Assembly (NCBI GenBank): GCA_964356315.1
Contig: CAYHHA010000009.1
Location: 1 to 52,366 of the forward strand
DNA length: 52,366 nt
From: CAYGFH01 sp964356315
GTDB lineage: Bacteria; Patescibacteriota; Microgenomatia; UBA10105; UBA927
Direction: 5' to 3'
The position numbers and the translations under genes are program-made. Under the pieces are notes generated by a model. The model made no database searches. It was not told the origin of the DNA and saw nothing but the letters and a program-made list of their open reading frames with translations. Positions 41,258 to 50,459 of this stretch are shown one piece after another; position 1 is the first letter of the stretch; the number at the start of each line of letters is the position of its first letter.

Positions 41258-42940
41258 TTATTTGGCGATTATAAACGAAGGCTTACCATTTAGAAATGAG
41301 TATACTTCGCCACGAGAAGCAGGGATGTCTTTTGGCGCTCCTATATACATCACGCTCCCATCCTGAATTTCATTATCCCAAGAAATTGGCCGGAATTCAT
41401 AGGTATCAAATGCAAAACGTGCATCATTAGGTCTCATTGCACCCGTTCCCCCACTTTGAATATAACGGGCGGGATCAAATTTCGTATAAAAGAGGAAAAA
41501 TATATATGACTGATCCAGTGAAGTAGATACAATTACTTTTTTGTAGTTCTGTTTTTCCTTTTGTGCTATATCGACTATCTGTTCATATCCATATTGCCAG
41601 TCTTCTGATGTTTCAGGATTTTGTTGCACGTAATACATATCCATATAGTAGGCAAAATTAAAAACCATGCATCCGATGAAAAAAATAACTGACGCAATCC
41701 CAATCTTTCTGTGTGCTGGAAATATCGTACTGCGAAACGCATAGACGCCAGATACAATGCCAACTGCTGTAAATATCTGAAACATCGGAAGAAATACGAG
41801 CGTTCTCACCGCATGTGGCAAGCCTGTTGTCACAGAAGCGGCTACGGGAGACAACAGTAGCCATCCAAAAAGAAGTAAGGCAGACGGCGCTGAAAACAGG
41901 GTCAAAACCACATACATACCGTAGAATAAAAACGGCAATTCCCAAAGATACAATAGACCCATACTCGGCGCATGATGACGGGGATTATCCCCGTTTAAAA
42001 AAAGCCATTTTACAGAAAAGTGCGACAGGTATCCTGAAACCATTGTCTTTGCCCAAACGAACCTCCGATTGTCCAAAAAAGCCCCAAATTGATCTCCCGA
42101 CATTTTATCGGCTTCAAACTTTATAATATTGCGAGACAGCAGTTGAATCTGATTGCCAAATGCACTCGTTCCCTTTAATCGTTCAAGTCCTGCGGCATTA
42201 AACATGACAAACAGAAACGGGATTATAAATATAGAAGCTAGAATCCCTGAAAATAGAATTGTTTTAGCATTCTCCTTTTTAAAAATTTGAGAACGAAATA
42301 TCACAAGAAGTAGTACTACCAACAAAGGCAAAAATATTCTCTCACTGTGATACGCATACAATCCGAATCCTACGAAAATCACAGAAACGGGAAGCCAGGC
42401 TCTTTGACGCAACCCGCGTAAAAATGTAAAAACTGCCCAAATGTTGAATGTGACACCGATATTTGATTCAAACGCGATGCGGGAGAATTGCAAATGCCAT
42501 GGAGATATGGCCAAAAGAAACGCAGCCAAAAGCGCAAGGGTATCACCCTCGAAAAGCACTCGCCTCAAAGAGGTAAACGCTCGATTTCTATCCCGTTCTA
42601 GCAGACAAATCTCATGTACCATCAAATAAACACCAAGGACAGCAAGCACCCCGAAAATAGCAGATGGCAATCGGGTAGACCACGTAGAAAGACCAAACAG
42701 ACCTACAGAGGGAACAGCCAGATATGTATAAAGTGGTGGCTTATAGTCTCCAAATGACCGGATGGAGAGTGGAAGAAATGTTCCGTATTCATCACGGCCA
42801 GTTTTTACTATTGAGTACGCATTGTATCCCAAGGCGGCTTCGTCCCAATCAGGACTAACTGGCACACTTCCCAATTTATACATCCGCAGTCCCAAAGCCA
42901 AAAAGATAATACTCGTGAGAATTAGTATCGATTTTTTCAT
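41258..42940 (-). CDS. GT39-type GT-C glycosyltransferase
   Basis: A 560-residue membrane protein with about ten hydrophobic segments. The PMT-like first outer loop has D33-E34 in PDWDEAALGYNAYSIVKTGR, followed by GDYKPPLYTYLAVPSVGLFG, the substrate loop of PMT_2 enzymes. The C-terminus (about residues 440-560) is an outer domain ending FLNGKPSFIIAK. It is paralogous with 42937-44625, 48720-50459 and 50456-52174. It overlaps the gene upstream by ATGA. Likely a polyprenyl-phosphate-sugar-dependent transferase. Confidence 0.88.
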   Translation of the reverse strand: MKKSILILTSIIFLALGLRMYKLGSVPVSPDWDEAALGYNAYSIVKTGRDEYGTFLPLSIRSFGDYKPPLYTYLAVPSVGLFGLSTWSTRLPSAIFGVLAVLGVYLMVHEICLLERDRNRAFTSLRRVLFEGDTLALLAAFLLAISPWHLQFSRIAFESNIGVTFNIWAVFTFLRGLRQRAWLPVSVIFVGFGLYAYHSERIFLPLLVVLLLVIFRSQIFKKENAKTILFSGILASIFIIPFLFVMFNAAGLERLKGTSAFGNQIQLLSRNIIKFEADKMSGDQFGAFLDNRRFVWAKTMVSGYLSHFSVKWLFLNGDNPRHHAPSMGLLYLWELPFLFYGMYVVLTLFSAPSALLLFGWLLLSPVAASVTTGLPHAVRTLVFLPMFQIFTAVGIVSGVYAFRSTIFPAHRKIGIASVIFFIGCMVFNFAYYMDMYYVQQNPETSEDWQYGYEQIVDIAQKEKQNYKKVIVSTSLDQSYIFFLFYTKFDPARYIQSGGTGAMRPNDARFAFDTYEFRPISWDNEIQDGSVMYIGAPKDIPASRGEVYSFLNGKPSFIIAK

Positions 42941-44625
42941 ATCTTTACACTCCCCGTATCAAATATTGTGAGTACTGCCTGCCCATTGAGCAGTCGGATG
43001 GTTTGCAGTACATTGACGCCCTTAGGGACAAGGTCTGAATCCCAAATATAGAGCGTATTGGGTTTCAGAGACTCTTCAAGAGTGCTTGCAAAGTGATATT
43101 TCCCAAAACCGGAAACATGATAAAATCCTGCGGAATCGAAATATGATTTTTTTCCAGCGACATATTCATCCGGAGATGTTTGGGTATAAAAGAGCGTATA
43201 CATATATGGCCGTCCGATTTTTTCTGAGACAACGATCGATGTATAGGATGATGCAATCGGCTCTGCAAACTGTAGAGCCTGCTTGTACCCATATTGCCAT
43301 TCTCCGGAAAACTCTTTAGGATAATGCGCAAAATACGTATGGAGATAATACGAAAAACTAAAAAAATACAAAACAACAAGCAATAAACAATATGCGATAC
43401 GGCTCATAGATTTCCCAGTAACAGATATATACTGATATACCGTCAAAATACCAAATGCAACAAATACGTACCACGTCGGAAGCGAATTAAGTGTACGCAG
43501 AGCATGTGGCGTTTCGCGAGCTACAGCCGCCGGTATGACAGACGTTAAAAGCCAGTAGAAAAGAAATACTGCAACTGAGGGATACGACATACATAAAGCA
43601 AAAATTCCTATGATCAAAAAAGGCGATTCTATTATATAGAGCTGCCCGACATCCTGAATGGAAAATTTTGGATTTCCGTCACCCCTGACAAACAAATATT
43701 CCGGCTCCAAATGATCTACATAATGCATCAAAAAACTTCGTGCGTATCCCACCCGCCTGTTATTGACAATCTTTGAAACCCACGATGCATTCTCTCGACG
43801 TATCCGCTCATTTGATTGAACAACGACTGCAGATTCTGAAAAAATATTTACTTCTTTAAATCGCAGCCTAGCCTCTTTCGATACAAGATGTGGAGCGATC
43901 GGAATCAGAAATACCAGACTAATGATCAAACCCATGACCGTATATTTCCAGTTTTTTCTCATGTGTGAAAATGTATATATGAAAAGTCCTAAACAAATGA
44001 AGGGAGAAAAATACCTAGCACTATTGAATGTATAAATTGCCGCTACAAATGGCAGAAATGCGTACAGATACCGTTTTGGACTGCGCCGGGATGACAACAC
44101 CAGCCAAACACCAAAGACGATAAAAAATAGAGCGATATTTGCCTCAAATCCTCCTCTGGAAATGTTTATATGCCATGGAGAAATGGCAAGTAGCGTAGCT
44201 GTTAAAAAGGCGATTAACCGAGGGTTTGTGAGTTGCGAGTTATTGAGAATATCCTTTTGGGAGCGTGATCCCGCAACCCGAAACTCGTAACTAAATAACT
44301 CAAGAACAAGCAAGTATGTAAGAAGCACGGTCAACGTTCCGAAAACAGCGGCTGGAAGTCGAATTGCCAAATCGGTGAGTCCAAATAAAAAAACAAACGG
44401 CACAGCGCTGTAGACAGCAAGGGGTGGTTTGTAGTCTCCGTATGAAGCAAATGCATCAAGAGGAAAAAATCTCCCATGCTCATCACGTCCGGTTTTTAAA
44501 ATACTGTAAGCATTATACCCAATTGCGACCTCATCCCATGACAAGGCTGGAGGATTTGTCGACACATGATACGTGCGGAGAAAAAAAGCAAATATACATA
44601 GTAAAGCGAGAAGAAATTTCTTCAT
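42937..44625 (-). CDS. GT39-type GT-C glycosyltransferase with repeat-filled loop
   Basis: A 562-residue paralogue of 41258-42940. D31-E32 lies in LSWDEVAIGYNAYSILKTGR, followed by YGDYKPPLAVYSAVPF. The cytoplasmic loop at about residues 108-134 (SYEFRVAGSRSQKDILNNSQ) is encoded by an inverted heptamer element, whereas paralogues have unrelated charged sequence there. The outer C-terminal domain ends LLNGQAVLTIFDTGSVKI. The start at MKKFLLALLC is preferred over one six codons upstream. It is the first minus-strand gene of the divergent pair and probably heads the long leftward operon. Confidence 0.87.
   Translation of the reverse strand: MKKFLLALLCIFAFFLRTYHVSTNPPALSWDEVAIGYNAYSILKTGRDEHGRFFPLDAFASYGDYKPPLAVYSAVPFVFLFGLTDLAIRLPAAVFGTLTVLLTYLLVLELFSYEFRVAGSRSQKDILNNSQLTNPRLIAFLTATLLAISPWHINISRGGFEANIALFFIVFGVWLVLSSRRSPKRYLYAFLPFVAAIYTFNSARYFSPFICLGLFIYTFSHMRKNWKYTVMGLIISLVFLIPIAPHLVSKEARLRFKEVNIFSESAVVVQSNERIRRENASWVSKIVNNRRVGYARSFLMHYVDHLEPEYLFVRGDGNPKFSIQDVGQLYIIESPFLIIGIFALCMSYPSVAVFLFYWLLTSVIPAAVARETPHALRTLNSLPTWYVFVAFGILTVYQYISVTGKSMSRIAYCLLLVVLYFFSFSYYLHTYFAHYPKEFSGEWQYGYKQALQFAEPIASSYTSIVVSEKIGRPYMYTLFYTQTSPDEYVAGKKSYFDSAGFYHVSGFGKYHFASTLEESLKPNTLYIWDSDLVPKGVNVLQTIRLLNGQAVLTIFDTGSVKI
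44222..44301. repeat. Inverted heptad repeat in a GT39 cytoplasmic loop
   Basis: The left arm 44222-44247 has GAGTTGC and GAGTTAT units; the right arm 44269-44301 has AACCCGA, AACTCGT and AACTAAA units. The arms are imperfectly complementary, about 21 bases apart, and in frame. The sequence family matches the arms around the IVP gene. Confidence 0.68.
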
Positions 44626-44688
44626 AGTGATTCTGCCTAACAACGCTTGGAATTAGTCCATCTAAATAGTATCATAGAAGCACCATAC
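44626..44688. promoter_or_regulatory. Divergent promoter region between the two operons
   Basis: This 63-base gap separates the leftward and rightward gene blocks. On the plus strand TTGGAA (44647-44652) and TATCAT (44670-44675) are 17 bases apart, giving a short leader before the ATG at 44689. On the minus strand TATGAT has a TTAGTA 17 bases upstream, reaching into the opposite gene. Both match sigma-70-type promoters moderately. Strength and use are unknown. Confidence 0.45.
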
Positions 44689-47118
44689 ATGAGTACTAAT
44701 ACTTCGAAATTACGCGCTGTTCTCCCTTTAATAGTACTTATTGTTATCGTACTTGGGTTTTTTTATAAAACTCTTTTTTTCGGCAAATACCCTTTTCCAG
44801 GCGATCTCCTGCTCACGCAGTACGGCCCATGGAGACATCAATCATACGATGGATATGTGGCAGGAGCAATTCCGACAAAGAATCAATACTTTGATGTCCT
44901 GAGGGAACTGTATCCATGGAAAACGGTAGTAATAGACCAGCTAAAGAAAGGGGAGCTCCCATTTTGGAATCCGTACAATTTTTCTGGTAGCCCTCTTTTG
45001 GCAAACTATCAGTCACAGGTGTTTTATCCATTTTCAATCGTATATTTTCTTTTCCCACAACTGACTGCATGGACCATAATGGTTATCCTGCAACCCATTC
45101 TGGGCGCCATATTCATGTATCTATTTGCTACAGAAATCGGACTTTCATTAGTGGCTTCAATGCTAACAGCACTGTTATTTAATTTTTCAGGATTTGCTTC
45201 TGCCTGGATGGAATTTACTACGGTCTGGCATACCATTTTATGGTTACCACTTTTTTTGTATATCATTGAGCGTGGTGTAAAAAAATCAAGATTTTCCCTT
45301 TTAGAAAAAATTATATTTGTAGTAGCGGGAGTTGCTTCTATGACAGGAGGTCATCCGCAGGATTTTATTAACACATTCCTTTTTGTCTGTGTATATACCG
45401 CAGTGAGGATTATCGGAAGTCCGAATTTGACAGTTCCGCAAAAAAAATCATTTTTTATTACACAGATTTGCACACTGTTTCCTATTCCATTCCTTTTGAC
45501 ACTGCCACAGATACTTCCGACTATTGAATTGTTTAGAACTTCAGCGCGTGTAGCGCATGATTATGTAAACATTATTCAAAACATGCTAGTACAGTGGTGG
45601 CAGATTCCCCTTCTTGCTATAGCAGATTTTTTTGGAAACCCGGCTACAGGATCAAGCATCACGGGAGATTATGTGGGGAAAACACTTTCAATCGGCGTGG
45701 TCGGATTTGTACTTTTCGTGTTAAGTCTTTTTGACACCAAGAAATCATGGCATCAGAAATTTTTTATCAGTACTGCTCTTGTGATTTTACTTGTGACCGT
45801 AAGGTCTCCAATTAGTGAATTACTCTACAGATTTCCAATACCACTTCTCTCTACAGGGACTCCGACTCGGATATTGTTTGTGCTAGCATTTTCTCTGGCT
45901 ATCCTCTCAGGCTATGGATATGACTATCTAAACAAACAACCGATCAAAAAAATGTTTACCCCTCTTGCGCTTATATGGAGCTTGTTTGGTATATTCTGGC
46001 TACTTGTGTTCACGCATCCAGTGAAGACAATGACTCCAGAAATTGTCAGCATTATAAAACGGTCGTTACTGTTTGCCACAGCTTTTCTAAGTGGCATGAG
46101 TATTCTCATACTTTCCTCAAAAAAAATACAGGCTTTACGCCTGCTCATACTCCCGCTTTGCGCCATTGAGCTTGCGTATGGATTTCTAAAATTCAATCCG
46201 TTTGTTCCGTATACATTTGTATATCCTGAGAATGCACTCATACAATTTCTTCAATCCAAGCAAGACACTAACAGAGTTTGGGGCTATGGATCTGCAGAGA
46301 TGGAAGCAAATTTTGCGACACAGGTAAGACTCTTTTCAACAGATGGGACAGATCCATTAAATCTCCGGTGGTATAACGAATTTATTCAATCTTCAAAAGA
46401 CGGCCGAATTCCCGAGGCTTTTTCGCGTACGACCAGGTCCGATGCAAAACTTGCCACTGGCTATGGAGAAAAGGATTTACCCAACAATACATTTCGTCTT
46501 AAAGTTATGGATACGTTGGGCGTGAAATATGTCATAGATCGCGTAGACAATCCGAAAGATGACACGACATTCGATACTGGAAGATTCAAGCCTATTTGGC
46601 AAAAAGACGCATGGACCGTGTTTGAAAATATGCATGCCGCGCCTAGGTCATTTTTAAGCGGAGACATTCAATTTTATGACACAGCGAAAGACTTCGAACA
46701 ACGGTTTTTTGCAGATTCTTTTGTTCCTGGTTCATCGATTCTAATCGAGTCACAATATAAAACAGATTTTGATGATGAAAAATTAGGCTCCGGTTCAGCG
46801 CGTATAATTTCCTATGCGCCAAATACTGTTGTGCTATCAACATCAGCAGAGACTCCTCAGGTGTTGTTTCTGAGTGATACTTATGATCCTAATTGGACTG
46901 CAACCGTTGACGGCAAAAAAACAAAACTTTACAAAACGACCTATGCCTTTCGTGGTGTACGCATTCCCCAGGGAAATCATACGGTGACCATGCAGTATGA
47001 ATCAAAGGCATTTAATTGGGGTGTGTATATAAGCGGGATCGTGGCACTCTTGGGATCTGGATATATTCTCATACAGATGATCTCGTCAAAAAACTCTCGA
47101 CATGTCAAGAAAAATTAG
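44689..47118 (+). CDS. YfhO family membrane protein
   Basis: An 809-residue protein with about 12-13 membrane segments, resembling YfhO (PF09586), a GT-C-like protein tied to glycosylation of teichoic acids in Firmicutes. The first outer loop has FPGDLLLTQYGPWRHQ and ELPFWNPYNFSGSPLLANYQ, characteristic of the family. The long outer region ends with YDPNWTATVDGKKTKL and RIPQGNHTVTMQYES before a last helix. The ATG at 44689 is preferred to a TTG 14 codons upstream, which lies in the promoter gap. It overlaps the next gene by 17 bases. Confidence 0.88.
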   Translation: MSTNTSKLRAVLPLIVLIVIVLGFFYKTLFFGKYPFPGDLLLTQYGPWRHQSYDGYVAGAIPTKNQYFDVLRELYPWKTVVIDQLKKGELPFWNPYNFSGSPLLANYQSQVFYPFSIVYFLFPQLTAWTIMVILQPILGAIFMYLFATEIGLSLVASMLTALLFNFSGFASAWMEFTTVWHTILWLPLFLYIIERGVKKSRFSLLEKIIFVVAGVASMTGGHPQDFINTFLFVCVYTAVRIIGSPNLTVPQKKSFFITQICTLFPIPFLLTLPQILPTIELFRTSARVAHDYVNIIQNMLVQWWQIPLLAIADFFGNPATGSSITGDYVGKTLSIGVVGFVLFVLSLFDTKKSWHQKFFISTALVILLVTVRSPISELLYRFPIPLLSTGTPTRILFVLAFSLAILSGYGYDYLNKQPIKKMFTPLALIWSLFGIFWLLVFTHPVKTMTPEIVSIIKRSLLFATAFLSGMSILILSSKKIQALRLLILPLCAIELAYGFLKFNPFVPYTFVYPENALIQFLQSKQDTNRVWGYGSAEMEANFATQVRLFSTDGTDPLNLRWYNEFIQSSKDGRIPEAFSRTTRSDAKLATGYGEKDLPNNTFRLKVMDTLGVKYVIDRVDNPKDDTTFDTGRFKPIWQKDAWTVFENMHAAPRSFLSGDIQFYDTAKDFEQRFFADSFVPGSSILIESQYKTDFDDEKLGSGSARIISYAPNTVVLSTSAETPQVLFLSDTYDPNWTATVDGKKTKLYKTTYAFRGVRIPQGNHTVTMQYESKAFNWGVYISGIVALLGSGYILIQMISSKNSRHVKKN

Positions 47119-48733
47119 CGTCATTTACTTCATACTTTTTTTCATTTCGTGTATCGTCATCGCTATACCGATTTTTAAGAATGGACTGTATATCACACAT
47201 GACGGAGTCAATCATATAGCGCGCTTTACGGCATACATACGAGCATTTCATGAATCTCCTATTCCTCCAAGATGGGCCGGCTACCTTAACTATTCATACG
47301 GAACTCCTGTATTCAATTTTTTCTATCCACTCCCGGGATATTTAGCTACATTTCTATCATTTATTATTCAAAATCCCGAAACAATTTATAAGGTTATTTC
47401 TTTCTTCGCTTTTTTTGCTTCTCCTATAACCTTCTTTTTCTGGATAAGGACGTTTTTACCTAAACCTTCAGCTCTAGCGGTAAGTGGCATGTATGGAGCA
47501 TCCCTCTATCATGTGGCTAATCTCCTGGTTCGCGGGGATGTCGCGGAGCTTTTCAGTATTATCTTCATCCCTCTGATACTTTTGTTTATAGATTATAAAA
47601 AACAATCACTTCAAACAGCAGTACTCGGAGGTATCGCATACGCTCTCACAATTCTTTCCCATAATGGTATAAGCCTATTGTTTACTCCGGTTATTGCTTC
47701 GTATATGGTGTTAAGATTTCTGGAGTCAAAAAAGAGAAAGGACGCGTTGTCATATGCCGGCATGATTACCATTGGGTTATCATTGTCAGCTTTTTTTTGG
47801 ATACCCGCACTTTTCGAGAAAAAATATACAAATATAGCACTCTTTACCGGAGATTTTTATTCTGGAAATTTTCTCCAAGGCTTTCGTGCCATAGTTGCTC
47901 CTTGGGGATTCGGTCCTGATGTAAATAGCGCCGGAGGGTTTGCTCCACAACTCGGTATTATCCCCGTTTTTGTTTCCCTCGTGCTATTTGTCTATATGGT
48001 ATATACGAAAAAGACTAGAAGAAAACAACTATTCTGGTTAAGCGTTTTGCTAGTAAGCACGCTCATGACGACACCACTATCCTCAAATATCTGGAGTCAC
48101 ATATCATTTTTAAAAATAATCCAATTTCCTTGGCGATTTATGGCAGTTGCGAACTTTGCCCTGTTTGCTGCAATCGCGGTTTTGCATCAACGATTGACAT
48201 TCAAGTCCTCGTGGCTCCCATTACTATTGCTTATCATCACATTGATGTATGCGTCTCCCTATGTACGAGTAAAGGGATATGAACAAAGAGAGGTAGGATT
48301 TTATAAGAATTTCCCAAACACAACATATTTTCATGGAGAAGCCACAACGGTATGGTCGACGGGAGACTTTGCCAAGTACCCTACATCTCCCGTTGAAGTT
48401 GTCTCTGGGGTCGCTACGGTTTCCGGATACATGAAAACAAATACCAAACATATCTATACGGTTACCGCTGATACAAATACAGATATCGTAGATAATACGC
48501 TCTATTATCCGGGATGGCAGGTCAGAGTAGATAACGAAAAAATTCCTATAGAATTCCAAAACCCTCATCATCGCGGTCTTATTAGTTTTTCGATTCCAAA
48601 AGGAGATCACACAATCGTCGCGTCATTTCGTGAAACTCCTCTGCGTCTGGCGTCAGATATAATAAGCGGTATAATGTCTTTAGCAGTCATAGGATATATG
48701 ACGCGGAAATTATTTTGGCATGAGAATGTATAA
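47102..48733 (+). CDS. 6-PTPS-related GT-C-like membrane protein
   Basis: A 543-residue paralogue of 38054-39724 on the opposite strand. It has the acidic outer loop LYITHDGVNHIARFTAYI, WAGYLNYSYGTPVFNFFYPL, and in the outer C-terminal domain YYPGWQVRVDNEKIPIEFQN and KGDHTIVASFRETPLRL. About 11 membrane segments. Because it carries no heptamer tract, it is a useful reference for the repeat-altered region of its paralogue. It overlaps both neighbours by 14-17 bases, implying one transcript. Confidence 0.86.
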   Translation: MSRKISVIYFILFFISCIVIAIPIFKNGLYITHDGVNHIARFTAYIRAFHESPIPPRWAGYLNYSYGTPVFNFFYPLPGYLATFLSFIIQNPETIYKVISFFAFFASPITFFFWIRTFLPKPSALAVSGMYGASLYHVANLLVRGDVAELFSIIFIPLILLFIDYKKQSLQTAVLGGIAYALTILSHNGISLLFTPVIASYMVLRFLESKKRKDALSYAGMITIGLSLSAFFWIPALFEKKYTNIALFTGDFYSGNFLQGFRAIVAPWGFGPDVNSAGGFAPQLGIIPVFVSLVLFVYMVYTKKTRRKQLFWLSVLLVSTLMTTPLSSNIWSHISFLKIIQFPWRFMAVANFALFAAIAVLHQRLTFKSSWLPLLLLIITLMYASPYVRVKGYEQREVGFYKNFPNTTYFHGEATTVWSTGDFAKYPTSPVEVVSGVATVSGYMKTNTKHIYTVTADTNTDIVDNTLYYPGWQVRVDNEKIPIEFQNPHHRGLISFSIPKGDHTIVASFRETPLRLASDIISGIMSLAVIGYMTRKLFWHENV

Positions 48734-50459
48734 GCCTGTTTATATTTACTTATTTTGGATCGTACTTCTTGGAGTAGTTCTTCGGTTCTGGCATCTAGGG
48801 ATAAACCCTGTTGGGTTTCACAGAGATGAAGCATTCTTAGGCTACAATGCATATTCTATTCTAAAAACTGGAAAGGACATGAGTGGCAACGCATTTCCGA
48901 TTCATTTGCAATCTTTTTTCTGGAGTCCGGCAGGGTATTCATATTCAAGCATTCCCTTTATCTGGTTGCTTGGACTCAGTGAATTTTCCTCTAGATTCGC
49001 TTCAGCATTATTCGGATCGTTAAGCGTGATTGTCACATTTTTCTTTGTAAGAGAACTTCTACTATCTGAAATAAAGCTCAAGGAGTCAGCGCTAATAATT
49101 TCTCGAGAAATAAATAAAATAGAAATAGTCGCTCTACTTTCTTCGTTGATTCTTGCTATCTCACCTTGGCATATAAACGCCTCTAGAATCGGAATAGAAA
49201 TTACCCTCGTTGTAGTGCTTCTTACCTCAGGAGCTTTGTCATTTCTCATATATGCGAAATCGAAACGTTTACTGCCACTTTTCATAACGTTTTTATTATT
49301 TGCAACATCGTTCACAGTGTATCAATCCCCCCGCGCGTTTGTTCCGTTCATCATACCCGTGCTTTTTTACTGGTATAGAAAAGGGGTCTCAATAAAACAC
49401 TGGGTACTATCTGGAATCCTCTATGGCATGTTCATAATTCTCCCTCTATTGTTAATTCTCAACTCTCCCATCCTATCTCTTCGCATTCAATCGCTAAGCG
49501 TGTTTACTTCCCCTCATGCACAATTAAAAGTGGATGAGTCTATTCGCGAAGATGGCATGATCAAAACAAAGCCCCTGATTGCCCGAATTCTTCATAACAA
49601 GGTGGAAGGATATGGAAACGAAATTTTCAATAATTATATTGCTCACTTCTCGTTTGATTTTTTCTTTCGCGATAAGGCATTTCCAACACGGATGACGATT
49701 TTTGACGCAGGAAATATGTATATCGTCGAACTGGTATTTCTTCTTTTTGGTGTATATATAATCGTCACAAGACGAACAAGGCCGTATATCATTATTGGAT
49801 TATGGATCCTCTTGGCTCCACTAGGCAGTGCGCTCACATACGATGATGTACCAAATATGCAGCGTACCTTATTGATGCACCCGGCACTATCTATAGTAGT
49901 CGCGCTTGGCATATATTCTTTTTTCAATAAAATCCGAACAAAACCATATCTTATTTTTCCAGCTATCGTACTCATCTTGATCTATGCGTACAATATGGCC
50001 CAATATCTCGATTCATACTATGTGCATCAACCAATCAAAAGTGCTCAATTTAGAAATGCTGGATATAAAGAATTAGTTGAAGAAGTTACTAAACGGTCCT
50101 CCCAGTTCAAGAGGACGATAATTACAAACGCAGAATCTGCCCCATCTGTTTTTTTCCTTTTCTTTACATCGTATGATCCGTTATCCTATCAAAATGAAAC
50201 CAAATTGGTCGATAAAAACAAATCTGACAGCATAAATTTTTCTTCATTCGAATTTGAAAGCGACGATTGCCCTCTCAACTCAAGACTCGGAATAACGAAA
50301 AATATGCCGTATATGCCGAAGATACTTTCCGCAGAAGACAAATCTTCTCTCTTCGTTCAATACCGAGACTGTCCGCTTGCGAGTCAATCTGCAGAACTGT
50401 TACATACAATATATCTACCAAATGGACAGGAAGTATTTCAACTATTACAAACAAAATGA
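48720..50459 (+). CDS. GT39-type GT-C glycosyltransferase
   Basis: A 579-residue membrane protein with about ten hydrophobic segments. The first outer loop has D36-E37 in FHRDEAFLGYNAYSILKTGK, then FWSPAGYSYSSIPFIW in place of the GDYKPP loop of its minus-strand paralogues. The outer C-terminal domain ends LPNGQEVFQLLQTK. A second possible ATG two codons in (MYKPVY) exists. It overlaps the gene upstream by 14 bases and the next by ATGA. Likely adds a sugar from a polyprenyl-phosphate donor outside the membrane. Confidence 0.87.
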   Translation: MRMYKPVYIYLFWIVLLGVVLRFWHLGINPVGFHRDEAFLGYNAYSILKTGKDMSGNAFPIHLQSFFWSPAGYSYSSIPFIWLLGLSEFSSRFASALFGSLSVIVTFFFVRELLLSEIKLKESALIISREINKIEIVALLSSLILAISPWHINASRIGIEITLVVVLLTSGALSFLIYAKSKRLLPLFITFLLFATSFTVYQSPRAFVPFIIPVLFYWYRKGVSIKHWVLSGILYGMFIILPLLLILNSPILSLRIQSLSVFTSPHAQLKVDESIREDGMIKTKPLIARILHNKVEGYGNEIFNNYIAHFSFDFFFRDKAFPTRMTIFDAGNMYIVELVFLLFGVYIIVTRRTRPYIIIGLWILLAPLGSALTYDDVPNMQRTLLMHPALSIVVALGIYSFFNKIRTKPYLIFPAIVLILIYAYNMAQYLDSYYVHQPIKSAQFRNAGYKELVEEVTKRSSQFKRTIITNAESAPSVFFLFFTSYDPLSYQNETKLVDKNKSDSINFSSFEFESDDCPLNSRLGITKNMPYMPKILSAEDKSSLFVQYRDCPLASQSAELLHTIYLPNGQEVFQLLQTK

